From Owenia fusiformis (taxonomy: Eukaryota; Annelida; Polychaeta; Sabellida; Oweniidae): a stretch of 64,000 nucleotides of DNA. The translations under genes were made by a program, and so were the position numbers. Below are positions 1-9,790 of this stretch, piece by piece. The stretch's first letter is position 1. Each line of letters begins with the position of its first letter. Under the pieces are notes generated by a model. The model was given only the letters and a program-made list of their open reading frames with translations, did not search any database and had not been told where the DNA came from. The stretch is taken from contig CAIIXF020000003.1 of the NCBI GenBank assembly GCA_903813345.2, positions 9,814,218 through 9,878,217 on the forward strand, read 5' to 3'.

Positions 1-108
1 ATGAAGTGAGCATAAATGAACGACTGATTAACTATGGACGTTCGTACATACAAAGTGTCTCAAAGTCTGTTTACAAAAGTGAAAAGAAAACTCAATGGAC
101 ACCCTGTA
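1..108. mobile_element. Right end of a Tc1/mariner-like element, cut by the window edge
   Basis: The sequence ends in GGACACCCTGTA at 97-108, the inverse of the TACAGGGTG(T/G)CC terminus seen at several other elements in this window. The left end is outside. Only the terminus is diagnostic; the remaining sequence has no recognisable coding. Confidence 0.35.
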
Positions 109-507
109 TATATTATGGGTTTGCAAGCAACTCGTGCATTTCGTTCACTACAAATGCTAACCCCCGGGTACTGGAGTCACCCTTAGATCGGGAAGTGATG
201 GTTAGTGTGTAGAAGAATAATTATAATATGTTGCTGTTTTTATTGCCTAGCTACTACACTACCCCAGATATCTACCAAACAGCTAGCAGGTTAATATCGT
301 TCATGTTCTTGCTTTTTCTGTTCTATTTAGCCTTAAAGTGCTGACTGCTTTATTTACCGAGAATATTACCCCTTTGCTTCTGAATTTAGTCTTGTGTTTG
401 TCTGATTTGTCGACCTATTCAAATTGTCATATGATTTTATTCGCAATAGGCTTGTTATAAAAACATTGTTAATAGTTTAATCAGCAAGCAATAAATTAAC
501 AAGGCAT
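109..507. other. Unassigned AT-rich stretch, possible 3' UTR of the CAP gene
   Basis: No gene was recognised. A minus-strand AATAAA lies at 441-436, about 70 bp beyond an in-frame stop at 508-510. It could be the poly(A) signal if the last ShKT exon is terminal. Confidence 0.3.
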
Positions 508-617
508 TTAGCCCAGATTTTGAAATAGTAAATTTTCTAAAGCAGGTCTATCATTAGAGAGAAAAAACAAGAAATAAGCATGACAAAAATGATTTTTCAA
601 CACTGTATTTTCCTTAC

Positions 618-734
618 TACAATGGCCACAGAATCCTGGGCAAACGTTTTTCATGTAACCCTTCCATTTGTTCGAGGTACAGTACGATTTCGGCCATCCA
701 CCAGTGCAGTACTTATGTTTGTTCTTACATACAT
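618..734 (-). CDS. CAP gene, exon 7: second ShKT domain
   Basis: This exon encodes a 39-residue ShKT module: DVCKNKHKYC, then GGWPKSYC, then KNVCPGFCGHC. That is the six-cysteine pattern of the ShK-toxin-like fold used in many secreted invertebrate proteins. The acceptor is TTTATAG before 734 and the donor is A/GTAAGG after 618. Both borders are phase 1, like the preceding exon, so the module is a symmetric 1-1 exon. If the donor is not used, the frame stays open to a stop at 508-510, adding about 36 residues with a hydrophobic run. A minus-strand AATAAA lies beyond that stop. The gene therefore either continues outside the window or ends at 508. The domain call is firm; the gene's end is not. 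ShKT modules occur in enzymes, matrix proteins and channel blockers, so toxicity cannot be inferred. Confidence 0.8.
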
Positions 735-805
735 CTATAAACAACGAATAAATAAAAATATCGAATAATTTATTGCAAATTTTTACAAAAACATGTAAAA
801 CTTAC

Positions 806-916
806 CACAGTATCCACATATTCCTGGGCATTTTTCTTTCATAAATGCACTCCAATCAGAGTTACACAAATACTTTGCCCAAGTGTTTCCACAATGTTTG
901 TAATCTTCGCAGATCT
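806..916 (-). CDS. CAP gene, exon 6: first ShKT domain
   Basis: The 111-bp exon encodes EICEDYKHCGNTWAKYLC, then a short spacer and MKEKCPGICGYC, a complete six-cysteine ShKT module of 37 residues. The acceptor is TTTTGCAG before 916; the donor is G/GTAAG after 806. Entry and exit are both phase 1, so it joins in frame to the EGF exon upstream (ending TTA G) and to the next ShKT exon (starting AT). The two ShKT exons resemble each other in layout and probably arose by exon duplication. A decayed third copy lies at 9547-9606. Role: extracellular disulfide-rich module, probably for binding or localisation of the CAP protein; the partner is unknown. Confidence 0.85.
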
Positions 917-1631
917 CTGCAAAACGTTCCCCAATAGATTTCACATTTTACCTCTTTAATTTATTTTACCAGTTCAATTTAATTTCAATTGACGAGAGAT
1001 ATTTAATTGAAATCAAATTGATTAGAAAATAGCATTTTGAATCTTGCATAAGCCCCAGTTTGACAAAAAGCATGCTTAATGAATGAAAAAGCTTATAAAA
1101 ATTAGCTTAAGTGAATGATTACGAAATTGAATATATTTGAGTTTGTTTACTGTCTAAGAGTGTCATGCGCGTAGGAATCTATAATTACCCAATTTCCAAC
1201 TTTTAATTGAACAATTTTGAAAGTAATAGAAAAGAGAAACAGTTAATAATAATCCGTCATTCTGTCATTTACAGGTTAAATACGAATAAAAAGCTAATTG
1301 AACCACTAATCACTGATTATTTAGGCAATAAAACAAAACTTAGTATAATGTTATACGGATATTAGAAATTACAGATACCATTTTCAATTTCCATTATATG
1401 ATTAAAAGTAGAAATAACAAGCGAAATGGAACTTAGCTGCATTAAAAATATGATTATTTAAAATGATTAGAGCAAAAATAACAACCCCTAGAAACATAAT
1501 AAACAACGTCAAACGAATCCCGTGCTCCGCTCTTAACCCCAAGACTGAGGTTAGATTAGATTTGAGCATATTTGTTAGGCAGCTCAGTTACAAGCTTGAG
1601 AAAAATGCCCAAATTTCTACAAATTGTTAAA
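917..1631. other. CAP gene intron, left part
   Basis: AT-rich intronic sequence with no gene or repeat recognised. The whole intron runs 917-4567 and also holds the minisatellite and MITEs listed below. Confidence 0.6.
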
Positions 1632-2870
1632 TTTGCTATACAAGCAATCGAACTACAAGATGACCCAATGACCTTGCTATACAAGCAATCGAACTACAAG
1701 ATGACCCAATGACCTTGCTATACAAGCAATCAAACTACTAGATGACCCAATGACCTTGATATACAAGCAATCGAACTACTAGATTGCCCAATGCCCTTGC
1801 TATACAAGCAATCGAACTACTAGATGACCCAATGACCTTGCTATACAAGCAATCGAACTACAAGATGACCCAATGACCTTGCTATACAAGCAATCGAACT
1901 ACAAGATGACCCATTGACCTTGCTATACAGGCAATCGAACTACTAGATGACCCAATGACCTTGCTATACAGGCAATCGAACTACTAGATGACCCAATGCC
2001 CTTGCTATACAAGCAATCGAACTACTAGATGACCCAATGCCCTTGCTATACAAGCAATCGAACTACTAGATGATCTAATGACCTTGCTATACAGGCAATC
2101 GAACTACTAGATGACCCAATGACCTTGCCATACAGGCAATCGAACTACAAGATGACCATATGACCTTGCTATACAAGCAATCGAACTACTAGATGACCCA
2201 ATGACCTTGCTATACAAGCAATCGAACTACAAGATGACCCAATGACCTTGCTATACAGGCAATCGAACTACTAGATGACCCAATGACCTTGCTATACAGG
2301 CAATCGAACTACTAGATGATCTAATGACCTTGCTATACAGGCAATCGAACTACTAGATGACCCAATGACCTTGCCATACAGGCAATCGAACTACAAGATG
2401 ACCATATGACCTTGCTATACAAGCAATCGAACTACTAGATGACCCAATGACCTTGCTATACAAGCAATTGAACTACTAGATGACCCAATGACCTTGCTAT
2501 ACAAGCAATCGAACTTCAAGATGACCCAATGACCTTGCTATACAAGCAATCGAACTACAAGATGACCCAATGACCTTGCTATACAAGCAATCGAACTACT
2601 AGATGACCCAATGACATTGCTATACAAGCAATCGAACTACTAGATGACCCAATGACATTGCTATACAAGCAATCGAACTACTAGATGACCCAATGACCTT
2701 GCTATACAAGCAATCGAACTACTAGATGACCCAATGACCTTGCTATACAAGCAATCGAACTACTAGATGACCCAATGACATTGCTATACAAGCAATCGAA
2801 CTACTAGATGACCCAATGACCTTGCTATACAAGCAATCGAACCACAAGATGACCCAATGACCATGCAAAA
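1632..2870. repeat. 41-bp minisatellite, about 30 copies
   Basis: The unit reads TTGCTATACAAGCAATCGAA, then CTAC(A/T)AGATGACCCAATGAC, and recurs every 41 bp (for example GCTATA at 1635, 1676 and 1717). Recurrent variants (AAG/AGG, TACAAG/TACTAG, ATGACCTTG/ATGCCCTTG, a GATCTAATG variant) repeat in blocks, which suggests growth in multi-unit steps. 41 is not a multiple of three and each unit has stops, so it is not coding. It lies in the intron between the EGF and ShKT exons of the CAP gene. Confidence 0.95.
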
Positions 2871-2972
2871 ATATACATGACGTAATAAAATATAAGCATC
2901 GTTTTAAATGCTAAAAATGTTGATGTTATGAAGCAAATAGAACATTAAAGAATCAAAATTAATTGAAATATG

Positions 2973-3055
2973 TACAGGGTGCCCATAAAATCTCTTTACA
3001 CTAACAATACAAAGTTTGTGCCAAATATAAAACGACTTTATGGACTCAACCTGTA
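2973..3055. mobile_element. Very short MITE with mariner-type ends
   Basis: The left end TACAGGGTGCCCATAAA is mirrored by TTTATGGACTCAACCTGTA on the right, giving about 18-bp imperfect inverted repeats with TA at the borders in an 83-bp unit. The ends match the TACAGGGTG family seen elsewhere in the window. No coding capacity. Confidence 0.6.
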
Positions 3056-3272
3056 CTTTAAAACCAACAAATACTTAAAGTCTTACGTACGTTTGTTTAC
3101 ATAAAATTTAAAGAATTTATTTTAATAATTATGTATCGTTGTAGTTTATAAACCAATAATGTTTCAGTTATGTGTACCTACGTAAAATACAGGACTAAAT
3201 TGACAAATGAAGATTACTTAAGGTAATGTATCTACAAATAGATCATATGAGGCCAGTCTTATGCAACCATAT

Positions 3273-3385
3273 AAAGCTAAGTTTTCATCAATGGCGCTTT
3301 GATGGTGCTTTAAAGCGCCGTGCAAAGATGCTTTCCACGCCGGTTTAAAGCGCCATCAAAGCGCCGTTGGTGTGAACTTAGCTTT
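3273..3385. mobile_element. 113-bp palindromic MITE with 8-bp target duplication
   Basis: The arms pair over most of the length: AAAGCTAAGTT and TGGCGCTTTGATGG on the left are inverted on the right. The unit is flanked by AACCATAT at 3265-3272 and 3386-3393, an exact 8-bp duplication. Eight bases fits a hAT-like non-autonomous element, but the superfamily call is inference. Confidence 0.8.
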
Positions 3386-3671
3386 AACCATATGTTTTAC
3401 AATTTTCAGGGTTAAACGGTGATCTGTACTTAAAATATGCTGTTCTTTTTTAGGTTTAATAAGTTGTATTCTGTAATAACATAAACTGGACTGACATCAA
3501 AGATTTCAAAAGGCTAGCCATTTTAATATCTTGGCAACGAATCCCGAATTCAATGCTGAAACAAGTTCTGGGGTAATTTCAAGGAGTGTAAATATTGATG
3601 GAGAATATATGTTTATATTACTATAATAGAGACTGCCGCAACTGCAATAAAATAGTTAGTCATCTACTATG

Positions 3672-4240
3672 TACAGGGTGTCAAAAAAGAACAGCACCCC
3701 CCTCTACAGCAAAATTTACTTAATGTTACATACTAGTGTGTCATATCCCATTTTAAAGACAATTTAATTCTGGAGTTACTTGAGATATTTCAGCTTTATA
3801 TGATATAATGTTACAGATTTACAGCTGATTATAAGTAGTTGGTATGGCCACTACCTGCCTCTCAAAAAGCAGCTAATCTGGATGAATATGATTTCAATGA
3901 AGATTCAAAGAAAGGTTCAGCATTGCGTAATCCTTAAAGCACTTTCCTCATATTCCTCAGAAATACATGCTTACTGTATCCATTTTCAAGAGGCCCCCTC
4001 TCCATCAATTCCCCTTCCCTGTCTTTCATAACTGAGCCTATATGTTCAGCGTAGTTTCCAAGGTTTGATTAAACCAGTAGCAAACAAAGTACTGAAGTAC
4101 TGAACTTCGAAACAATGTATCTTTTTTTAAAGTTTTATTAAATGAAATTTAATGAGTAACTCCAAAATTAAATTATCCTTCAAATGCGATATGACATGCC
4201 ATGTAACATTAAGGAGTTTTTGCTGTTTTTTCGTAAGAAA
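3672..4240. mobile_element. Palindromic mariner-type MITE, right end eroded
   Basis: It starts TACAGGGTGTCAAAAAAG. A left arm of well over 100 bp (AATGTTACAT, GTCATATC, AATTTAATTCTGGAGTTAC) recurs inverted at about 4150-4225 (GTAACTCCAAAATTAAATT, GATATGACA, ATGTAACATT). The right terminus no longer reads CACCCTGTA. The centre has no recognisable ORF. Confidence 0.65.
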
Positions 4241-4567
4241 TCTTGCCTCATATATCGCCTCGCATTATAAGAGTTGGAGAAAGGCTATTGCATTTTATGT
4301 AAGCTGAATATTGTTGAAATCATGCCAAGGCTCTACTAAATGTAATGACTCGATTAAGTAGGACCTTAAAGTATTTCAACAATGGTACAATCTGCTCATA
4401 ACATTTTGAAACAATGTAAGTGTCAATCTAGGTTACGGTTTTAAAATTTCAACTTGTTCCAAAAGGAGCAACACAATACTGAGTTTATGACAGAGCCAAT
4501 TTAAGGTTAAATAAATTCCCGAGTAATCAACTTCTTATGTAGGATGCAGTTAGTGTTACTGTCTTAC

Positions 4568-4690
4568 CTAAACACTCGTTACCGTTCCAGCCATCTTGAC
4601 ACTGGCATCTGCAATCTTGTGTAGGGTATCCACAATTACAGTCAGCCATGCAGACACATTTATCCAACATACCGTCTTTTTCACAATCAC
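4568..4690 (-). CDS. CAP gene, exon 5: EGF-like module
   Basis: The 123-bp exon encodes a cysteine-rich module of about 40 residues: DCEKDGMLDKCVCMADCNC, then DCRCQCQDGWNGNEC. The CxCxxGWxGxxC ending is typical of EGF-like domains. The acceptor is ATGTTAAAAG before 4690 and the donor is TTTAG/GTAAG after 4568. Both borders are phase 1, joining in frame to the CAP hinge exon upstream and the ShKT exon downstream. CAP followed by EGF-like and ShKT modules is a known layout among secreted invertebrate SCP/TAPS proteins. The acceptor has a weak pyrimidine tract, so its exact base is a little uncertain. Confidence 0.8.
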   Translation of the reverse strand: MIVKKTVCWINVSAWLTVIVDTLHKIADASVKMAGTVTSV

Positions 4691-5782
4691 CTTTTAACAT
4701 AATCATGATAAGTGCATTAAACATAGCAAAATGGAACACCTCTGTAAGTTGAATATCTCTGTAAGTAAAATACTTTTTTAGAGTCCCATGACCCATTGTC
4801 TAAATGTTAACTGAACCGCTGAACGTTGAACACCTCTAGTTTATGTGGAATACCTTTTTAGATGTACCAAAAGTGTTCCGGTGTGAAAGAAATGATGGTC
4901 ATTTCATTCAGGTATTATTGTCCCCTTTTTAACGGCCGTTACTGGCCCTGATTGTGTATAAGATAATGAGGGAAAGGGTTGTATTTAGGTCACCATATAA
5001 ATCAATGGAGAGTAGGACCATAATTTGATAGGACCTCCAACCCTTTTACACAGGTTATACAAGTTTTACTGTCATACATTTAAAATAATTTGTCTAGCTC
5101 TGGTTTTAGGTGTTGCTCAAGGGTTTAGTTTTAATTATAATGTTTTGACTTAAAAATTGTGTGTGTCTAGAACGGTACATTTATTCGATTCTGTATTTTA
5201 TCTTTTAGACCATTTTAAACTGAATAGATTCTTGTTTAGCAAATCATTGAATATGCATGACATTGGAATATGGAAAAGGAATCAACAATTTCAACAAGCC
5301 GTTTTTGATAAAATTGTAAATTCAATATTTTGGACAAACCGTCCACTAAAATGATAACTAATTCATTATGATCAATCTATGAATATGTACTTAATTTAGG
5401 TATGAATGACTTTTCTGAGTATTTTAGACATATTGTTCATCAACACAGCTTGTTGATCTAGTTTTTGGATGAGTTCTGGTAAAATGCAGTTTTAAATGGT
5501 TAAGTTCTGAATCTAAATGGCCACCACAATTTCAGGCAGACACAGACACATCTATCTTGTTCAGTGTACAGCCAAACATACTGAGCTGCAGACTGATTTA
5601 TGTTTCATAAATTATATGTTAGAACATTTATACGTCAATAAAAATTTATAAATTGTCTTAGAATAGCTGTTACTAAAATGATTACATAGTATTTTCTACA
5701 TTTTGTTATTAAAAGGGTTACTTTCTAGCATTTTTCAATTCTAAATGTGTGTTACTTAAAGGGTCGTGATATATATACTTAC
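4691..5782. other. CAP gene intron, no feature recognised
   Basis: AT-rich sequence with several small unconvincing ORFs. At about 5111 the string GGTGTTGCTCA followed by GGGTTTAGT resembles the 5' half of the tRNA-like sequence at 17984-17900 and may be a second, decayed copy. Confidence 0.5.
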
Positions 5783-5874
5783 GACAAAGTCCTTTGTCGC
5801 AGAAATAGCTTCCCCCGGAACACTTCGTGCATTCTGTTCCTTTTTTAAATGGCTTTTGATTACGATAGTTCCCC
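5783..5874 (-). CDS. CAP gene, exon 4: end of CAP domain and cysteine-rich hinge
   Basis: This 92-bp exon encodes GNYRNQKPFKKGTECTKC, then SYFCDKGLC. It matches the C-terminal CAP motif of SCP/CRISP proteins (G-N-Y/F-x-x-x-x-P-Y/F-x-x-G-x-x-C-x-x-C) and the start of the hinge. The acceptor is TGTATTTTAG before 5874 and is phase 2, completing a GC/G codon left by the previous exon so that the join reads NYGPAG-N. The donor TGTC/GTAAGT after 5783 is phase 1. The family's disulfide-forming cysteines are present. It follows the VVW exon in the expected order, supporting one transcription unit. Confidence 0.9.
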
Positions 5875-6159
5875 CTAAAATACAAGAACAAATGCATGAC
5901 AATTTTTCTAACTCTATATACATCCTTCTTCTTTTTGCCCCGAATTGACAAAAAGCCTGTGCCGAGGAGTAGAGGGACTACCAATATTCGACATGTCATA
6001 TATTGTCGTTGTTATTAAGGACACATAAGATGAGTAAGCAAAAAATCAAAAGTGCAAGTAAATGGACATGATAACGGTTATGTAAACCCCAATATCCGAT
6101 GCAATGATTTGTCCAACAAGGTAACAATGTCTAACGCTCCTTGCAACACCGTTCACAAT

Positions 6160-7030
6160 TTATATAACGATCACAATCACGCAACCAATAGTACAATAAC
6201 GTCATTTCTAAGGGCAATACAGTGAAATATTGGACCGAGGGCCGAAGGCCCAAGGTCCAATATTTCACTATATTGCTCGCAGAAATGACGTTATTAGAAT
6301 TAATACCACCGTTAACGATCAGGACTGAAACAGCAAGAAAATCTTACGCATTGAACGATATCTATTTCCCGGGGAAAATTGCCGGTCCAGAATATATTCT
6401 AGACCGGTCCATATGGACCACCACTATGACGTCACACATTTCCCAGGTCGATATTGTACAAATAGTGACTGCCATTGAAGGAAATAGTGCAAAATATTTT
6501 CCTCAAGGGCCTGCAGCCTCGGGAACATGTCAGTGGACAGGATATTCCCGAGAGGAAAATTTTTACACTATTTCCCGAAAATGTGGCAGTCACTGTTTGT
6601 TTTATTATATACCTGATAAATACTCTGTAAACAAAAACAAAATGAGAAGTCTTTTCATTTCAATATCAAATGTTCACAGGTTCTTATTGGCATTTAAAGG
6701 CATTTACCTTTCAACTCCTATAATCTCAGATTTGGGGGAAGATAAAATGTACTATTGACTGGTCACATGACCTAACTGGTGATTAGTACAATTCATCTTC
6801 CCTGAAAGCAGGGATTTAGGACTTTCCAGGGAATTAGTTCATCTATATTCCATGTCATGTGACCATGAATAAGCCAATGAGCATCTAGAATACATTTGAG
6901 GTATATAGTAAAGTAAAATGAATGCCTTCTAAACTAGCACTAAAACACCTAGAACTGGCCCGGCAAGGTGGTAATAATATGACAACAATAGCTCCTCGGT
7001 GGTGTTATAAAAAGGCAAGAGACAGATTGA
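6160..7030. repeat. Cluster of nested hairpins in a CAP intron
   Basis: Three strong palindromes follow one another. At 6215-6276, GAAATATTGGACC and GGTCCAATATTTC surround a loop GAGGGCCGAAGGCCC. At 6376-6405, GACCGGT-type arms pair. At 6460-6600, AATAGTGACTGCCA and TGGCAGTCACT surround smaller arms and a CCTCAAGG...CTCGGG loop. A TGACGTCA site lies at about 6427. The long open frame across this region (6222-6758) follows the palindromes and has no family resemblance. The loop style matches the hairpins at 13.2-15.5 and 36.7-37.9 kb. Confidence 0.7.
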
Positions 7031-7037
7031 AATATTA

Positions 7038-7532
7038 TACAGGATCATCATTTTAAGAAATTATTCCCTTACCATATCTGACTGATAGTCACAATGTTAC
7101 AGCACTTTGAACAACATGGGTCAGGTGTGGCCATCATTGCATTATAAAAAAAACAAACATGCACCAATGGTCGATTACCCGACTGCATTTCTCAGCAGGT
7201 ATGGGCTAAATGAGACGGATGGTCTCCTTTTTGACATTCGCAATTGTCCTGAACAAGTTCATTCTCAAACACTCTTTGTCTTATCACCACAGATAAGTCG
7301 GGTAAGGACATTTTGAACGACTTGTGCACTACTAACGCAATAGTGGCCACCGGAGAATGTTGTTTAAAGTGCTGTAACATTGTGACTATCAGTCTGTCAT
7401 AATCATGAAATATAATTGACTGGTAAAAATTGAATGTTATACAAATGTACCGAATATCAGAGAATAATCCCCTAAAGTAACAAAGATTTGAGGAAAATAG
7501 TGTCAGATTTCCATTTCTTTGACCACCCTGTA
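7038..7532. mobile_element. Palindromic mariner-type element, 495 bp
   Basis: The left end TACAGGATCATCATTTTAAG and right end GACCACCCTGTA are bordered by TA. A long inverted pair lies inside: CTGATAGTCACAATGTTAC at about 7082 and GTAACATTGTGACTATCAG at about 7375. Pairing extends about 65 bp, with weaker matches toward the centre. No transposase motif is recognisable. The left terminus has diverged more than the right. Confidence 0.65.
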
Positions 7533-7973
7533 TGTACAGTACAAGTTAATCAGTTGTCGAGGCATTAAACAATGCCCTTGATAGTAAGTACACAAACATG
7601 TTCCAGCCAATTTGATAATCGACGTTAAACTTAATTTAAACCATTTATTTACACGCTTTCAACATGCTCCATGACACTTATGGATGTGATTATTTAGTCG
7701 TTAATTACTCAAATTAATTCAAATGAATAGTCAAAAATGCATTGACTTGGAGCATAATTCTATGCAGCTGAATTTAAAAGTGAACTTTGAAAGAAACATT
7801 ACAATTCAAATATAGTTCAATTTTAAATGTCTTGCAATTGCTTGATTATAGATTTTAACATTTTTTCTGTTTCAAAAAATGTGAGATAATTTTTATGGCA
7901 CACAAGACAAGCTATTAAAAGCTTTTCATATTTTTCGGTTGAGCAATATAAACTGTAGAAACATTTAACTCAC
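7533..7973. other. CAP gene intron, nothing recognised
   Basis: AT-rich, without repeats or convincing ORFs. Confidence 0.6.
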
Positions 7974-8098
7974 GCTGGTCCATAGTTGCAAACTAGGTAT
8001 TTGGCATTTTTTCGAATTTTTCCAGGCTTACTACTTTCTATCATTGTCTCGCAGGTATGGTATCCACAACCGATCTCACGACTTTTGGCCCATACAAC
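7974..8098 (-). CDS. CAP gene, exon 3: CAP domain with GCGY and NYGP motifs
   Basis: This exon is short and was found by translating from the splice sites. It encodes VVWAKSREIGCGYHTCETM, a lysine-rich spacer, then YLVCNYGPA. It continues the HYTQ of the previous exon into the conserved HYTQ-VVW-xx-S-x-x-I/V-G-C-G core, and ends in the C-N-Y-G-P-(A/P)-G-N motif completed by the next exon. The acceptor is TTTTGACAG before 8098, phase 0; the donor is CCAGC/GTGAGT, phase 2. The length, 125 bp, is exactly what the frame needs. Family knowledge: CAP proteins are secreted, disulfide-stabilised proteins with lipid-, ion- or partner-binding roles. Confidence 0.9.
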
Positions 8099-8663
8099 CT
8101 GTCAAAAAGAAAAAAAGTTGTCAAGGTAACGACGTTTCTGGCATCGTCTCACATATAAAGCAACCAATTCCTCAACTTTGGCCAGGTCTTCCTTATTTGT
8201 CCCATACGAGTACTAAGTCGAAAAATAGCTAGATCTTGGGATCAAGCGATGTGTCAGCTGTCAGGTTTATTTGCTCTATAAGTATGTTGAATGACAGTCC
8301 TTTGGGTACACCACGGTAGCCAAACTTGGATACTGACCTACTTAAAGTGTACAAATCACGTAAGAGTACACGTATCATATATATACATGTAATTCTACAT
8401 ATCTCCAAATGTCAATTGTGGGTGGATTCTGCATCCAGTTTATTATTAAGATACCATAATGGTTTTGTATAAAATAAACAATGTTATCATTTAATTGATT
8501 TAAAAACATGGACTTACTCGCTCAAATTACTATAAATGCATATTATCTTATAATCTAGAGTAATGGATGACATTAATACAGTCATCGGGTGTTTTTGGAA
8601 TATATTTTGTTGTCAATTCATGGATTTTAAGTTGAGATCGAATCCTGCATAAAAACGGATCCT
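8099..8663. other. CAP gene intron, nothing recognised
   Basis: AT-rich sequence between exon 3 and the 40-bp array; no feature seen. Confidence 0.6.
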
Positions 8664-9126
8664 ACAATAATTTGAATGTTAACCTTACCTGTGTAATGTC
8701 AACAATAACTTGAATGTTAACCTAACCTGTGTGTAATGTCAACAATAACTAGAATGCTAACCGTACCTGTGTGTAATGTTAACAATAACTTGAATCTTAA
8801 TCTTACCTGTGTGTAATGTCAACAATAACTTGAATGTTAACCTTACCTGTGTGTAATGTCATTAATAACTTTAATCGTAACCTTACCTATGTCTAATGTC
8901 AACAATAACTTAAATGTTAACATTACATGTGTGTAATATCAACAATAACTTAAATGTTAACCTTACATGTGTTTTATGTCATTAATAACTTGAATCGTAA
9001 CCTTACCTTTGTATAATGTCCACAATAACTTGAAAGTTAACCTTACCTGTGTGTAATGTCCCCAATAACTAGAATGTTAACATTACCAGTGTATAATGTC
9101 AAAAATAACTTGAATGTTAACCATAC
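8664..9126 (-). repeat. 40-bp minisatellite copying a CAP exon end and splice donor
   Basis: Read on the minus strand, each unit runs (A/G)ACATTACACACAG/GTAAGG, then TTAACATTCAAGTTATTGTTG, with exactly 40-bp spacing. About eleven complete units and one partial follow the true end of exon 2. The true exon ends GGACATTATACACAG/GTATGG at 9127, so the array has amplified the last about 20 coding bases, the donor and the first intron bases. Most units keep an intact CAG/GTAAG-like donor, some closer to consensus than the real one. Reading through the array from the exon meets a TAA after two units. Confidence 0.9.
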
Positions 9127-9366
9127 CTGTGTATAATGTCCACAATAAGTCCAAGAGCACTTCAGAGTATCATAATTGTAAAACCTTTTTTCTTTGTACC
9201 AAGCTTCAATCCCTGCTGCTAAATTAAATCTCCCAGTTGTAAAGTAAAGGTTTTGTCCGATTGGGTTGAATTGCGCCAGGTCTTTGCTATAATTCACCTG
9301 TCCGTGTTCCCAATCACAATTTTCAGCCCATCCTTGGGATAGATCTGCTAATTCAGCGTTCCATCT
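9127..9366 (-). CDS. CAP gene, exon 2: core of the CAP domain
   Basis: The 240-bp exon, phase 0 at both ends, encodes 80 residues of the CAP core: RWNAELADLSQGWAENCDW, then FNPIGQNLYFTTG, AGIEAWYKEKRFYN and CSWTYCGHYTQ. These match the SCP/TAPS signatures (LxWxxxLAxxAQxWAxxC, GxNLY, AVxxWYxExxxY, CGHYTQ). The acceptor is TTACATTGCAG before 9366; the donor is CAG/GTATGG after 9127. The usual G-E-N-L motif reads G-Q-N-L here. That glutamate belongs to the conserved CAP His/Glu cavity, so metal binding may be altered (inference). It joins exon 1 (ending MEYL) and exon 3 (starting VVW) without a frame change. The donor is copied in the minisatellite just downstream. Confidence 0.93.
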
Positions 9367-9546
9367 CTGCAATGTAAATACATTATTAGATTGTTGTAAT
9401 ATCAGTTTCATGCACGTGTGTAGATATATGTAATCAGATCCCAAATATTCATTTTATTTCGTTTTAACCATGGTATACACAGAATACGAGCTTCGTTACT
9501 GATATCTTATAGCTATGTGTCACAGTGAATTCACTTTATGACATTT

Positions 9547-9606
9547 TATCCACATATTCCTGGGTATGTTTCATGAATGGTTACGTTTGCTCCAATCTTT
9601 AACACT
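9547..9606 (-). pseudogene. Decayed ShKT exon inside the CAP gene
   Basis: On the plus strand, TATCCACATATTCCTGGG followed by ATTCATGA-like and TCCAATC blocks closely matches 808-860, the complement of the first ShKT exon. Read on the minus strand it gives fragments such as KDWSKRNHS and PGICG-like pieces in shifted frames. The donor is gone (TGTGGATAAAATG instead of TGTGGATACTGTG/GTAAG), and a stop interrupts the frame. It sits in the first intron, upstream of the CAP core, away from the intact ShKT exons, so it is a dispersed, dead exon copy. Confidence 0.7.
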
Positions 9607-9790
9607 GGTGTATTGTATTGTCCTAGTGTATTGTATTCTTGTATTGTATTGAGTTGTATTTAGTTCTGTTGTGTTGTATTGTACTTTACTGTATTGTGTC
9701 GTGTTGTGTTGTATTATGATGTATGGTGTTACATAGTATTTTATTGTATTGTATTTTATTTTATTGTATAGTATTGTAGAATATGTTGTA
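9606..9790. repeat. Low-complexity TGTAT-rich repeat
   Basis: Irregular repeats of TGTATTG and TTGTATTG dominate. The open frame on the minus strand here is a product of the repeat, not a gene. Confidence 0.85.

Noticed and set aside
1632-2870. CRISPR array
   Set aside because: The units are contiguous 41-bp repeats with no unique spacers, and the genome is eukaryotic.
6222-6758. 178-codon open frame on the plus strand
   Set aside because: It runs through three palindromes and reflects their symmetry; no domain, no splice signals.
7192-7380. 62-codon minus-strand frame with a protein-like look
   Set aside because: It lies within the palindromic 7038-7532 element and has no homologous mate or splice context; kept only as part of that element.
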